A stretch of 64,000 nucleotides of DNA from Spirosoma sp. SC4-14 (GTDB lineage: Bacteria > Bacteroidota > Bacteroidia > Cytophagales > Spirosomataceae). Shown here piece after piece: positions 8,042 to 16,523 of this stretch (positions within the stretch are counted from its first letter, which is position 1; each line of letters begins with the position of its first letter). The translations under genes were made by a program, and so were the position numbers. The notes beneath the pieces were generated by a model that was given only the letters and a program-made list of their open reading frames with translations, did no database searches and had not been told where the DNA came from. The stretch is taken from contig NZ_CP147518.1 of assembly GCF_037201965.1 (NCBI RefSeq), forward strand, positions 6,689,001 through 6,753,000, given 5' to 3'.

Positions 8042-9430
8042 ATGGAAACTGCTTCTTTAAAACATGCCGAAGCTGCCGAAGCTTTTCTGCGCGACGAAGA
8101 AAATGCCGATTGGCATAATGAAACCCTCTGGTTCGTCCGCAGCAAACGCGACCGGGCTGCTCACTCATTGCCCGAGTGGGAGCAATTGCGTGAACAGGCT
8201 TCTCAGATTAAAACCCACACACTTTCCCGGCTGGACGATTATCTGATTCAGTTGGAAGAAAATGCAAAAAAAAATGGCATTACGGTTCACTGGGCAGCCA
8301 ACGGCGACGAACATAACCGAATCGTTCACAGCATTCTTCAGCAGCACAATGCCAGCAAGATTGTCAAGAGCAAATCAATGCTCACCGAAGAATGTCATCT
8401 CAACCCTTATCTAATCGAACGGGGTATCGAGGTCATCGACACCGATCTGGGCGAACGTATTATTCAGCTTCGCAATGAGCCACCGAGCCACATTGTGATG
8501 CCCGCCATCCACCTCAAAAAGAAACACATTGGCGATCTGTTTCATCAGCATCTGGGCACCGAAGCTGGGGCCGAAGATCCGCAGTATCTGACAGAAGCGG
8601 CCCGAATTCACCTCCGCCAGAAATTCCTGATGGCCGATGTTGCCATAACGGGCGTCAACTTCGCCATTGCCGAAACGGGCGGCTTTGTGGTCTGTACCAA
8701 CGAAGGCAACGCCGACCTGGGTGCCCATCTGGCCAAGGTTCATATTGCCTGCATGGGCATTGAAAAAGTAATTCCAAAAGCTGAGCATCTGGGCGTTTTT
8801 CTGCGGCTGCTAACCCGATCGGCAACAGGTCAACCAATCACAACATTTTCCAGTCATTTTCGCAAACCGGGCCCGGGTCAGGAAATGCACCTCGTATTGG
8901 TCGACAATGGCCGTACGCGCCAGTTGGCCAGCCCCGATTTTCGCAATTCACTGAAGTGTATTCGTTGTGGAGCCTGCATGAACACCTGCCCGGTTTACCG
9001 GCGTAGTGGTGGACACAGTTACCACACGGCTGTAGCTGGCCCCATTGGCTCTATTCTGGCTCCCAATATTGACATGAAAGAGTATGCCGATCTGCCGTTT
9101 GCATCTACGCTGTGCGGATCGTGTTCCAATGTGTGCCCAGTCAAAATTGACATTCATCAGCAGCTCTACAAATGGCGGCAGGTACTGGGTGAAGCCGGAG
9201 CCGTTGAATCGTCGAAAAAAATGGGCATGAGCGGCATGGACGTACTCTTCAGCCATCCGTGGCTATACCGCTTTGCCGGACGTGCCGGACGGTGGCTTAT
9301 GCAGAAATTTCCGTCGCTGGCTAATAAACCCAGCCTGAACCCCTGGGCTATCCACCGCGATATGCCCAAACCGCCTGCCCAAAGTTTCCGGGATTGGTAT
9401 GCAGAACAAAACAAAAAAACGAATGGCTGA
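8042..9430 (+). CDS. lutB: Lactate utilisation protein B (iron-sulfur protein)
   Basis: LutB is the 4Fe-4S electron-transfer subunit of the LutABC complex. This 462-residue protein has an N-terminal LUD domain (TEEC, TGVNFAIAETGG, TNEGNADL) and two ferredoxin-like clusters: CIRCGACMNTCPVYRR and CGSCSNVCPVKI, in the C-terminal third. The spacing matches YkgF/LutB. Its stop overlaps the start region of lutC, which indicates coupled translation. Confidence 0.95.
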   Translation: METASLKHAEAAEAFLRDEENADWHNETLWFVRSKRDRAAHSLPEWEQLREQASQIKTHTLSRLDDYLIQLEENAKKNGITVHWAANGDEHNRIVHSILQQHNASKIVKSKSMLTEECHLNPYLIERGIEVIDTDLGERIIQLRNEPPSHIVMPAIHLKKKHIGDLFHQHLGTEAGAEDPQYLTEAARIHLRQKFLMADVAITGVNFAIAETGGFVVCTNEGNADLGAHLAKVHIACMGIEKVIPKAEHLGVFLRLLTRSATGQPITTFSSHFRKPGPGQEMHLVLVDNGRTRQLASPDFRNSLKCIRCGACMNTCPVYRRSGGHSYHTAVAGPIGSILAPNIDMKEYADLPFASTLCGSCSNVCPVKIDIHQQLYKWRQVLGEAGAVESSKKMGMSGMDVLFSHPWLYRFAGRAGRWLMQKFPSLANKPSLNPWAIHRDMPKPPAQSFRDWYAEQNKKTNG

Positions 9431-10025
9431 ATCAACCACCCGCGATACTATTCTGGCTGCCATTCGACGAGGAAAACCCGATGTTCAACCGCTGCCCGCT
9501 ACCATCGGTTTCGCTCCCAACATGGCGTCCGATCAGTTCGCTGATACCTTCCTGACGATGGTAAAAAATAATGGCGGACAAGCCATACGGGTAACATCGC
9601 TGGATGAAGTAAACGCCTTTCTCGGCAACGAATACGATCTTACACTACCCGTACTGAGCCGGGTTTCGGGGCTCGATATTAGCAATTTCACCCCAGCCGA
9701 AGACCTTCGGCTGCTGGACGATTTGCACCTGGTCGTACTGGAAGGGAAAGTTGGTGTGGCCGAAAATGCAGCCATCTGGGTCGATGAACCAGTTATGGGT
9801 ATTCGGGCACTACCGTTCATTACCCTCAATCTGGCCCTTGTGGTATCCGAAAAAAACATTGTAGGCAACATGCACCAGGCCTATCCCCGCATCGATACCA
9901 GCGTGGGTTTTGGCGCTTTCATTGCCGGTCCTTCTAAAACCGCCGACATTGAACAATCGCTGGTTATTGGCGCCCACGGCTCCAAAACGTTAACGGTGTT
10001 TCTGCTTGCGGATGCTGGACATTAG
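9423..10025 (+). CDS. lutC: Lactate utilisation protein C (LUD domain)
   Basis: The third gene of the lut operon encodes a single LUD domain of 200 residues, with VVLEGKVGVAENAAIWVDE and a C-terminal IAGPSKTADIEQSLVIGAHG that is typical of LutC/YkgG. The ATG at 9423 overlaps the lutB stop by 8 bases; an ATG at 9399 would add eight lysine-rich residues and is less likely. The last codons of lutC lie inside the left arm of an 18-bp inverted repeat. Confidence 0.93.
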   Translation: MAESTTRDTILAAIRRGKPDVQPLPATIGFAPNMASDQFADTFLTMVKNNGGQAIRVTSLDEVNAFLGNEYDLTLPVLSRVSGLDISNFTPAEDLRLLDDLHLVVLEGKVGVAENAAIWVDEPVMGIRALPFITLNLALVVSEKNIVGNMHQAYPRIDTSVGFGAFIAGPSKTADIEQSLVIGAHGSKTLTVFLLADAGH

Positions 10026-10080
10026 TCGTTAGACAACTTTCAGAAACTAACCAACATCCAATGACTAATGTCCAGCATCC
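10010..10080. repeat. Inverted repeat, ATTAGTCATTGG family, copy 1
   Basis: GGATGCTGGACATTAGTC (10010-10027) and its perfect 18-base reverse complement (10063-10080) flank a 35-base spacer rich in GTTAG/CTAAC words. The left arm includes the last codons and stop of lutC. On the minus strand the right side reads ATTAGTCATTGGATGTTGG, words shared with the repeats at 53401 and 58717. Confidence 0.75.
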
Positions 10081-10152
10081 AATATCTTTCCGCCCGAACG
10101 TGAGAATCAGCGGTTAATAAGCTTTTGAGCCTATACATTCATAAACCAATCT

Positions 10153-11727
10153 ATGCAGCTCAATCGCAGGCTTTTTCTGAAACAATTAGGCTTTGGTGCC
10201 GCCAGCGTTAGTCTTCTGTCTTCGCTACCAATCGACACATGGGCTAAGGGCACTACGAAACTTCTCCGTAGTACGCCCGAAGCCCAGGGTATGTCGTCGA
10301 CCGAAATTCTGAACTTCCTCAATGCTGTTGAAGAAAAGAAACTCAATGTCCACAGTGTAATGGTTTTGCGGCACGGTCACGTTGTTGCCGAAGGCTGGTG
10401 GGCCCCCTATGCACCCAATCTCAAACACACTCTTTACTCACTCAGTAAAAGCTTTACGTCAACAGCAGTTGGACTGGCCGTCGCCGAAAAACGCCTGACT
10501 GTTGAGGATAAAGTAATCAAATTTTTTCCGAACGATCTACCTGTCACCGTTAGCGAGAATCTGGCTGCCATGCGGGTAAAAGACCTGCTCACAATGTCGA
10601 CCGGGCATGATAAGGAACCTGCTGTTCGCTCCGAAAAAAACTGGGCTAAAGCGTTTCTGGCTCAACCTGTCGAGCATAAGCCCGGCACATTTTTTCTCTA
10701 CAATAGCATCGCTACATACATGCTCTCGGCCATTGTGCAGAAACTTACCGGACAAACCGTGCTGGCCTACCTAAAACCTCGCCTGTTCGACCCGCTGGGC
10801 ATCGAAGGCGCCGATTGGGAGGTCGACCCACAGGGGATTAATACAGGTGGTTGGGGCCTTCGCCTGAAAACGGAAGATATTGCCCGGTTTGGGCAGCTAT
10901 TCCTTCAGAAAGGCGTATGGAACGGTAAACGGCTGGTAGCGGCCGATTGGATCGAAGATGCGACTAAGTTCGAGATTCAGTCGAAGGGTGGATCGCGCCC
11001 GAAAGAAGAGAACGATTGGTTGCAGGGCTATGGCTATCAGTTCTGGCGTTGTCGACATGATGCCTACCGGGGCGATGGCGCATTCGGGCAATATTGTATT
11101 GTTATTCCGAAAGAAAATATGGTAGTGGCAATCACCAGCGAAACCAGCGATATGCAGGGTGTTCTGGACAATGTCTGGAACCACCTGTTAGGAGCCGTAA
11201 AGGGTAAAGTCCTACCTGCCGACGACCTTGCTCAGGCAAGCCTGAAGAGAAAACTGACAACACTCGCGCTGCCGATTCTGAATGTAAAATCAACCTCGCC
11301 CATTGTGGCTCAGATCGACGGCAAGCCGTTCGCTATGGCCGAAAATTCGCTGCACGTTAAAACCGTTTCGCTCAATTTTGGCAAAGACGGCGGTATCTTT
11401 ACCATACAGGACGATCAGGGCCAACACCGGATCAACTGCGGCATGGGGCGTTGGGTCGTAAAAGAAACCGACTTGTCAGCCCTTCCACTCAAACTAACGC
11501 CAACAAAAATTCCGGGCGAAACCCAAACTAAAATCGCTTCGAGCGGCACCTGGACCGATCCCAACACCTTTGTGCTGACAGTTCGGTTCATTGAAACGGC
11601 TCACTACGAAACGATTACCTGCACATTCGACAACAACAATCTGAAAGTCGAATTCAGGAAAAGTCTGGCCATTCTTAATTCGTCCGTTAAAGACGACCGT
11701 CCTGTTCTGCAGGGGCAGGTACAGTAA
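10153..11727 (+). CDS. Tat-exported serine hydrolase, class C beta-lactamase family
   Basis: A 524-residue protein starting with NRRLFLKQLGFGAASVS, a twin-arginine signal. The catalytic SxxK is S96-L-S-K99 in YSLSKSFTSTAVG, the YxN-type motif is in FLYNSIATYML, and GDGAFGQYCIVIP is the third conserved segment. The domain ends near residue 345. A further 180 residues form a C-terminal extension of mostly beta character with no family I can name. It probably acts on an ester or peptide in the periplasm. It is unrelated in detail to the hydrolase at 3929, which uses a Sec-type signal. Confidence 0.88.
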   Translation: MQLNRRLFLKQLGFGAASVSLLSSLPIDTWAKGTTKLLRSTPEAQGMSSTEILNFLNAVEEKKLNVHSVMVLRHGHVVAEGWWAPYAPNLKHTLYSLSKSFTSTAVGLAVAEKRLTVEDKVIKFFPNDLPVTVSENLAAMRVKDLLTMSTGHDKEPAVRSEKNWAKAFLAQPVEHKPGTFFLYNSIATYMLSAIVQKLTGQTVLAYLKPRLFDPLGIEGADWEVDPQGINTGGWGLRLKTEDIARFGQLFLQKGVWNGKRLVAADWIEDATKFEIQSKGGSRPKEENDWLQGYGYQFWRCRHDAYRGDGAFGQYCIVIPKENMVVAITSETSDMQGVLDNVWNHLLGAVKGKVLPADDLAQASLKRKLTTLALPILNVKSTSPIVAQIDGKPFAMAENSLHVKTVSLNFGKDGGIFTIQDDQGQHRINCGMGRWVVKETDLSALPLKLTPTKIPGETQTKIASSGTWTDPNTFVLTVRFIETAHYETITCTFDNNNLKVEFRKSLAILNSSVKDDRPVLQGQVQ

Positions 11728-11733
11728 TCCATC

Positions 11734-11804
11734 TTTTCAACAGGATTGCCAGGATTAGTTGGGCCAGCTATTTTCAAAAATAATCCTGGTAATCCTGTCG
11801 AAAA
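11734..11804. repeat. Inverted repeat, CAGGATT family, copy 2
   Basis: TTTTCAACAGGATTGCCAGG plus ATTA (11734-11757) pairs with 11781-11804 at 22 of 24 positions. Each arm holds two CAGGATT-like words. The 23-base loop contains GGGCCAGC, and the shorter copy at 7169-7236 also has GGGCC in its loop. Confidence 0.7.
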
Positions 11805-11815
11805 AAGAACATGTA

Positions 11816-11889
11816 ACAGTGATCAGCCAAACGCGATCAATATCAATAACTTTGTTGCTGATAACTGATCACGTTTAGCTGATCACTGT
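11816..11889. repeat. Inverted repeat, GTGATCAGC family
   Basis: ACAGTGATCAGCCAAACG followed by CGATCA (11816-11839) pairs with 11866-11889, differing at two positions. It starts 11 bases after the preceding CAGGATT repeat and ends 7 bases before the next start codon, so two hairpins fill this intergenic region. Confidence 0.7.
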
Positions 11890-11896
11890 ATTTATT

Positions 11897-12943
11897 ATGT
11901 GGAAAAAAATTGGCGTAGGGGTGCTGCTGGTGTTAGTTGTCGTAGGGATATGGCAGCAGGAATTGATTAGCTATGGCTGGATGCAGGCAAAGGGCCAACT
12001 ACACATCCTCTGGAATACCGAACCTGTCGATGAGGTCCTGGCCGATCCAGCTTATCCTGACTCACTCAAACAAAAAATAGAACTTATCCGCGAAATCAAA
12101 CGTTTTGCTATTGACAGCCTTGGACTGGACAAGTCGGGCAGTTACGAGTCGTTTTACGATCAGCATGGCAAACCAATTCTATGGGTTATAACGGCAGCCG
12201 AGCCTTATCAACTTGTTGCCCGCCAATGGCATTTCCCAATTATTGGAACGTTTTCATACAAAGGTTTTTTTGAGAAAGATCGTGCCGACTCTACTGTGTC
12301 GGAACTGAATCGAGAAGGCTACGATACACGCATCAGTGAAGTGTCGGCCTGGTCGACATTAGGATTTTTAAATGATCCCATCCTGTCCAGCTTTCTCGAC
12401 CGCCGTGTTGGGAGTCTGGCCGAACTGATCATTCATGAGTTAACGCACGGAACACTGTTCGTTAAAAACAGTTTAGAATACAATGAGAATCTGGCCGATT
12501 TCGTGGGCGAATATGGTGCCTTACGTTTTCTGGCTCAGAAATATGGGAAAGACTCGACACCTTATCGGGATTATCTGGCTACCAAAGCATTCTATGAACG
12601 CTATGACGACCATATTCTGCGAGGCACCCGAAAACTCGATAGTTTGTATCACAGTTTTAAACCCACAACGGCCCTTGCAGTCAAAGATTCACTGAAGTGG
12701 CAAACCATCCGGCAAATTGTGGTCTCGTCGGATACATTGAGCGACGAACGGAGTAGTTCAGCTACACGTTCAGTAAAAAAACGGCGTTTGAACAAACTAA
12801 ACCTACCGAATAATGCGTACTTTATTGGTTATCTGACCTATCGAAAACAGCAAAATCGGTTTCGACAGGAGTTTGAAAATCAGTTCGGTGGCAATTTTAA
12901 GCGGTATCTAACATACTTAAAACAAACCTATCCATCTTTGTAA
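11897..12943 (+). CDS. Putative aminopeptidase (COG4324 family)
   Basis: A 348-residue protein with one N-terminal membrane segment (about residues 5-20) and a zinc-metallopeptidase core. The HExxH motif is HELTH at 180-184, and Glu197 in YNENLADFVGEYGA is the likely third ligand. ISEVSAWSTLGFLNDPILSS just before the motif is characteristic of this predicted aminopeptidase family. It would be membrane-anchored with the domain outside the cytoplasm. The downstream DUF3108 gene starts 27 bases later and is probably cotranscribed. Confidence 0.82.
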   Translation: MWKKIGVGVLLVLVVVGIWQQELISYGWMQAKGQLHILWNTEPVDEVLADPAYPDSLKQKIELIREIKRFAIDSLGLDKSGSYESFYDQHGKPILWVITAAEPYQLVARQWHFPIIGTFSYKGFFEKDRADSTVSELNREGYDTRISEVSAWSTLGFLNDPILSSFLDRRVGSLAELIIHELTHGTLFVKNSLEYNENLADFVGEYGALRFLAQKYGKDSTPYRDYLATKAFYERYDDHILRGTRKLDSLYHSFKPTTALAVKDSLKWQTIRQIVVSSDTLSDERSSSATRSVKKRRLNKLNLPNNAYFIGYLTYRKQQNRFRQEFENQFGGNFKRYLTYLKQTYPSL

Positions 12944-12970
12944 ACGAAGTCCAGAAGGGCGGTTGTTCCT

Positions 12971-13759
12971 ATGAAGAAATTAGTAATAAGCATCGGTATT
13001 CTTTCTGTTCTGGGCACAGGTTTCACGGCACTGAACACCTATCGACGCGTGGTCAATAATAGTTTTGGTCCGGGAGAACATCTTGAATATCGGGTCCACT
13101 ATGCCTTTATCAATGCAGCCGAAGCCGTTGTTGATGTAAGTCCTACCTTATATAAAGTGAATGACAGGCCCTGCTATCGGGTCAATGTCGATGGTCGTAC
13201 GGTTGGCGCTTTCGATCTGGTAACCCGGATTCGGGATACCTGGCGCTCCTATATCGATACATCGGCTATTCTCCCACAGAAATTCTATACGAATCTACAG
13301 GAAAATAATTACCGTAAGGAGGAGAATATTACGTTTAACCACGAAGCAAACACGGTAAAAGCCGAAGAGCGCACAGAAAAAGATGTGTTTAAAGTGCCCG
13401 ACAATGTGCATGACCTTATTAGTGGTTATTATTTCCTGCGCACCATCGACTTTAGTAAAATAAGCAGTGGGCAAGTGATTGAAGTACCTGCTTTCTACGA
13501 CGATACGGTTTATAATATGAAGGTTCGGTATCGAGGAAAAGACATAATCAAAACCAAGCAGGGTAAAATTAATGTGCTGAAACTAAATCCTGTTCTGCCG
13601 CAAAACAAGCTATTTAAAGATGAAGAGTCGATTCGGATCTTTGTTTCTGACGACGTCAATAAAGTACCCGTGAAAGTGGAGGTCGATTTGTGGGTAGGCT
13701 CAATGGTGATGGATCTTAAGCGTAATAGCGGCCTAAAACAGTCGCTGCATTTTTATTAA
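12971..13759 (+). CDS. DUF3108 domain protein
   Basis: A 262-residue exported protein with an N-terminal hydrophobic segment (ISIGILSVLGTGFTALNTY) and a beta-rich body. FGPGEHLEYRVHYAFINAAEAVVDVS at its start and FYTNLQENNYRKEENITF later fit the DUF3108 family of periplasmic proteins. No catalytic residues are evident. It ends only four bases before the stop of the convergent gene, leaving no room for a separate terminator. Confidence 0.8.
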   Translation: MKKLVISIGILSVLGTGFTALNTYRRVVNNSFGPGEHLEYRVHYAFINAAEAVVDVSPTLYKVNDRPCYRVNVDGRTVGAFDLVTRIRDTWRSYIDTSAILPQKFYTNLQENNYRKEENITFNHEANTVKAEERTEKDVFKVPDNVHDLISGYYFLRTIDFSKISSGQVIEVPAFYDDTVYNMKVRYRGKDIIKTKQGKINVLKLNPVLPQNKLFKDEESIRIFVSDDVNKVPVKVEVDLWVGSMVMDLKRNSGLKQSLHFY

Positions 13760-13763
13760 CGAT

Positions 13764-14741
13764 TCACGACAGCAAGTGTCGTAAGCGTATCAATCCTCGT
13801 TCCAGCGCTGTTAATCGATTCCAGCGTAAGTTATAAAACGGCTCTTCCGATGCGCCAAAACTTCGGTAGAAATCCACGATGGAGGACTTAACCGGACTTT
13901 CAAAATCGAATATACTGTTTGTACCCGCATACGCCCGGATGACCTGATCGATCAGCAGCGTCCGGGCATTTTTTGTGCGCCCCGTTGCCGATGCGGCATT
14001 GAACAGGTAAATAATTCGGTTGCCTTCGCGCACAAACAACGCCCCGGCTTCGATCCTGCCCTGCTGAGCAGCATAGTATAATATTCCGAAGCCGCGACTC
14101 ATTAGTTCGTTGCCCAAACGATCAAATAACGCATAAGCCCAATCGGCAACTCCACCGTCGATGGTTTCGGCATGATTGATACGAAACAAATTTAGTAAGG
14201 GTTGCAGGTCAGTTGATTCAACCACTGTCCAGTTAGCGGCTTCGGCCCGGCGCAGGTTCAGTTTCCGGTCACGCGAATAGTTCTGAAAAAGCGTCGCGTA
14301 ATCTGCCGACAAATCCAGTATATGTGTTGCGAGCTGACTTACTTCGGCCCAAACCGGGCGACGACTTACCTGGCGAAGGCACAATTTTGTTCCATAACGA
14401 AACAAGTGCGAAACAGCCTCCAAGAACGGGTCAGTATCGACCTCATCGACGCTAAACACGGCCAGAAACTGACAAAAAAACGGCTGGTGGACAACCCATC
14501 GGTGCATTAGCCCGGCAATGCCTTTTCGTCGTAACGGAATTGGCATAACAGCCTTATAACTGCCTTTTTCATCGAACAGCACCAGGCCCTCCCATTGCCA
14601 GTCGGGAGCGGGCAAAACGGCATCCAGATACCACGAATAGCCATACAAAACCCGCTGCGCCGACAACGCTACACAGGCATCCCACGCCAATGTATCGATC
14701 TGATGGCGAGGCACACGTTTGGGTACTAAGAAGTCGGACAC
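13764..14741 (-). CDS. FemAB-like GNAT acyltransferase
   Basis: A 325-residue cytoplasmic protein with the tandem GNAT layout of FemAB / Acetyltransf_6 proteins. The second half contains NYSRDRKLNLRRAEAANWTVVESTDLQ, then GALFVREGNRIIYLFNAAS and a C-terminal IFDFESPVKSSIVDFYRSFGA, the segment typical of lipid II aminoacyltransferase-like folds. The acceptor could be a cell-wall or cell-surface glycan, which is inference. It follows dnaA on the same strand with a 59-base gap. Confidence 0.78.
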   Translation of the reverse strand: MSDFLVPKRVPRHQIDTLAWDACVALSAQRVLYGYSWYLDAVLPAPDWQWEGLVLFDEKGSYKAVMPIPLRRKGIAGLMHRWVVHQPFFCQFLAVFSVDEVDTDPFLEAVSHLFRYGTKLCLRQVSRRPVWAEVSQLATHILDLSADYATLFQNYSRDRKLNLRRAEAANWTVVESTDLQPLLNLFRINHAETIDGGVADWAYALFDRLGNELMSRGFGILYYAAQQGRIEAGALFVREGNRIIYLFNAASATGRTKNARTLLIDQVIRAYAGTNSIFDFESPVKSSIVDFYRSFGASEEPFYNLRWNRLTALERGLIRLRHLLS

Positions 14742-14800
14742 AAAAGCTACGGCTGGTAATCAGGCAAATGTATAACGCCGTATGGAAGTAATAGCAAGCG

Positions 14801-16234
14801 TTACTTAAACTTGGTCTTTAGCTTTTCAATTGAAGCGCGGGTTTCGGCATTTTTCGTCACCAGATCGCTGATGGTCTGGACGGCGTGAATCACCGTACTA
14901 TGGTCGCGGCCGCCGAAATGATAGCCAATCGATTTGAGCGACAGATCAGTTTTTTCTTTCGCCAGATACATCGCCACCTGACGCGGATATACCAGTTCCC
15001 GCTTCCGGCTTTTGGCCTTCAGGTCGGCAATGGTTACGCCAAAAAAATCAGCAACCATTTCCTGAACTGAATCGATGGTTACTTCCCGCTCCGAATCGAC
15101 AACGATGTTCCGAAGGGTTTGCTTGGCCAGTTCCAGATCAATTTCGCGCCGGTTCAGCGATGCCTGTGCAATGAGCGATACAATTACGCCTTCCAGTTCT
15201 CGAACATTGGTATTGACGCTGTGCGCCAGATACTCGATTACGTTGTTGTCGATATAAATTCCTTCGGCCTGAAGCTTTTTCTGGATAATAGCAATCCGCG
15301 TTTCCAGATCGGGCGTCTGCAAATCGGCCGAAAGCCCCCACTTGAACCGCGACAGCAGCCGGTCTTCCAGTCCGTCGAGCGCACGAGGTGCACGGTCGGA
15401 GGTCATAATGATCTGCTTGCCCGACTGATGCAGGTGGTTGAAGATATGGAAGAAAATTTCCTGCGTCTTTTCTTTCTTTTGCAGAAACTGCACATCGTCG
15501 ATCACCAGCACGTCTACCTGCATATAGAACGCCGTAAAATCGCGAATGCTATCGGTTCGAATGGCGTTCAGGAACTGGTTCGTAAACTTCTCCGACGTTA
15601 CGTAGAGTACGAACTTATCCTGATTCTTATTCTTAATATAGTTACCAATGGCCTGCACCAGATGCGTTTTGCCCAGCCCTACGCCCCCATGAATCATGAG
15701 TGGGTTGAACGACGTAATGCCCGGCCGCTCGGCTACGGCATACCCCGCTTGCCGTGCCAATCGGTTGCAGTCGCCTTCAACGTAGTTATCGAAGGTATAG
15801 GAAGGGTTCAGATAGGAATCGAGCGTGAGCGAATCCAGATCTTTCAGCTCAAACGGGCTCTTCAGAATATCAGGATTAACATTGTCGGGTTTGGCCGTCT
15901 GCGGGGTTTTCGTGGTTGGCACATTAACCGTCAGCGGGCGATTTTGCTCATTTCCCTTATCGACAATGATCGAGTATTCGAGCTGCCCATCCCGACCAAT
16001 GGCCGTATCGAGTGCTTTCCGCAGGGCATGCACGAAGTTTTCTTCGAGCCATTCATAAAAAAACTCGCTTGGCACCTGAATTGTCAGAACGTTTCCGTTC
16101 AGACGAAGCGGTACAATGGGCTCAAACCAGGTATTAAAACTTTGTTCGGGTACAATCTCCCGGATAACATTCAGACAGCGATTCCACACCGTCATTACTT
16201 CACGCTGCATGGTTGGCTGAGTAGTTACATTCAC
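14801..16234 (-). CDS. dnaA: Chromosomal replication initiator protein DnaA
   Basis: DnaA is the AAA+ ATPase that binds oriC and opens the DNA for replication. The 477-residue protein has an N-terminal helical domain I (VWNRCLNVIREIVPEQSFNTW), a variable linker, a Walker A at residues 183-190 (GGVGLGKT), a Walker B in VLVIDDVQFLQ, and a C-terminal DNA-binding domain with the signature YHFGGRDHSTVIHAV. The gene is divergent from mutA. A TACATTTG box lies 43-50 bases upstream. No cluster of DnaA boxes was found in the flanking spacer. Confidence 0.98.
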   Translation of the reverse strand: MNVTTQPTMQREVMTVWNRCLNVIREIVPEQSFNTWFEPIVPLRLNGNVLTIQVPSEFFYEWLEENFVHALRKALDTAIGRDGQLEYSIIVDKGNEQNRPLTVNVPTTKTPQTAKPDNVNPDILKSPFELKDLDSLTLDSYLNPSYTFDNYVEGDCNRLARQAGYAVAERPGITSFNPLMIHGGVGLGKTHLVQAIGNYIKNKNQDKFVLYVTSEKFTNQFLNAIRTDSIRDFTAFYMQVDVLVIDDVQFLQKKEKTQEIFFHIFNHLHQSGKQIIMTSDRAPRALDGLEDRLLSRFKWGLSADLQTPDLETRIAIIQKKLQAEGIYIDNNVIEYLAHSVNTNVRELEGVIVSLIAQASLNRREIDLELAKQTLRNIVVDSEREVTIDSVQEMVADFFGVTIADLKAKSRKRELVYPRQVAMYLAKEKTDLSLKSIGYHFGGRDHSTVIHAVQTISDLVTKNAETRASIEKLKTKFK

Positions 16235-16276
16235 GGGAGTACGTCATTGTTACGTTGGTGTCGCAAAAAAGGGAGA

Positions 16277-16284
16277 CAAATGTA
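16277..16284 (-). promoter_or_regulatory. TAnnTTTG-type -7 box for dnaA
   Basis: On the minus strand the bases read TACATTTG, an exact match to the Bacteroidota -7 consensus, 43 bases ahead of the dnaA start. No convincing -33 TTG was found at the expected distance. Confidence 0.4.
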
Positions 16285-16467
16285 GGGAATTATCTGACCG
16301 GAGCTACCGGGCCCGGCCACGTTTTTTTGATATTTGTTTTAACTGCTCATACCATTTCCTGCTTCATTAAGCTAAAATTAATCGTTTCTAACGGAAGGTC
16401 AATGAGCCAGAGTAATCCCTTCGAATAATCCAACATCAGTGGTAATTAACTGGTTAATTTAGCAAGG

Positions 16468-16498
16468 TTGTCCCCGGAAATAGAAAATATTACTTTTA
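16468..16498 (+). promoter_or_regulatory. Candidate Bacteroidota promoter for mutAB
   Basis: TTG at 16468-16470 and TACTTTTA at 16491-16498 are separated by 20 bases, matching the TTG / TAnnTTTG layout except for the last base. The element ends 25 bases before the mutA start. Confidence 0.45.
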
Positions 16499-16523
16499 CC
16501 TGGCTGTTTCACTGGCCTTACCT

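Larger units (their letters stand above)
16235..16523. other. Divergent spacer between dnaA and mutA
   Basis: This 289-base AT-richer spacer carries one promoter-like element for each neighbour and no ORF of note. No TTATCCACA-type DnaA box, no iterated sequence and no large dyad was seen in it, so there is no support for calling it oriC. Confidence 0.6.

Noticed and set aside
15119-16285. 388-codon plus-strand frame antisense to dnaA
   Set aside because: It is the mirror of dnaA, with no family-like motifs; long antisense frames are common opposite strongly biased genes.
16235-16523. oriC next to dnaA
   Set aside because: No cluster of TTATCCACA-like boxes, AT-rich iterons or strong dyads in the spacer; dnaA alone does not mark the origin in this phylum.
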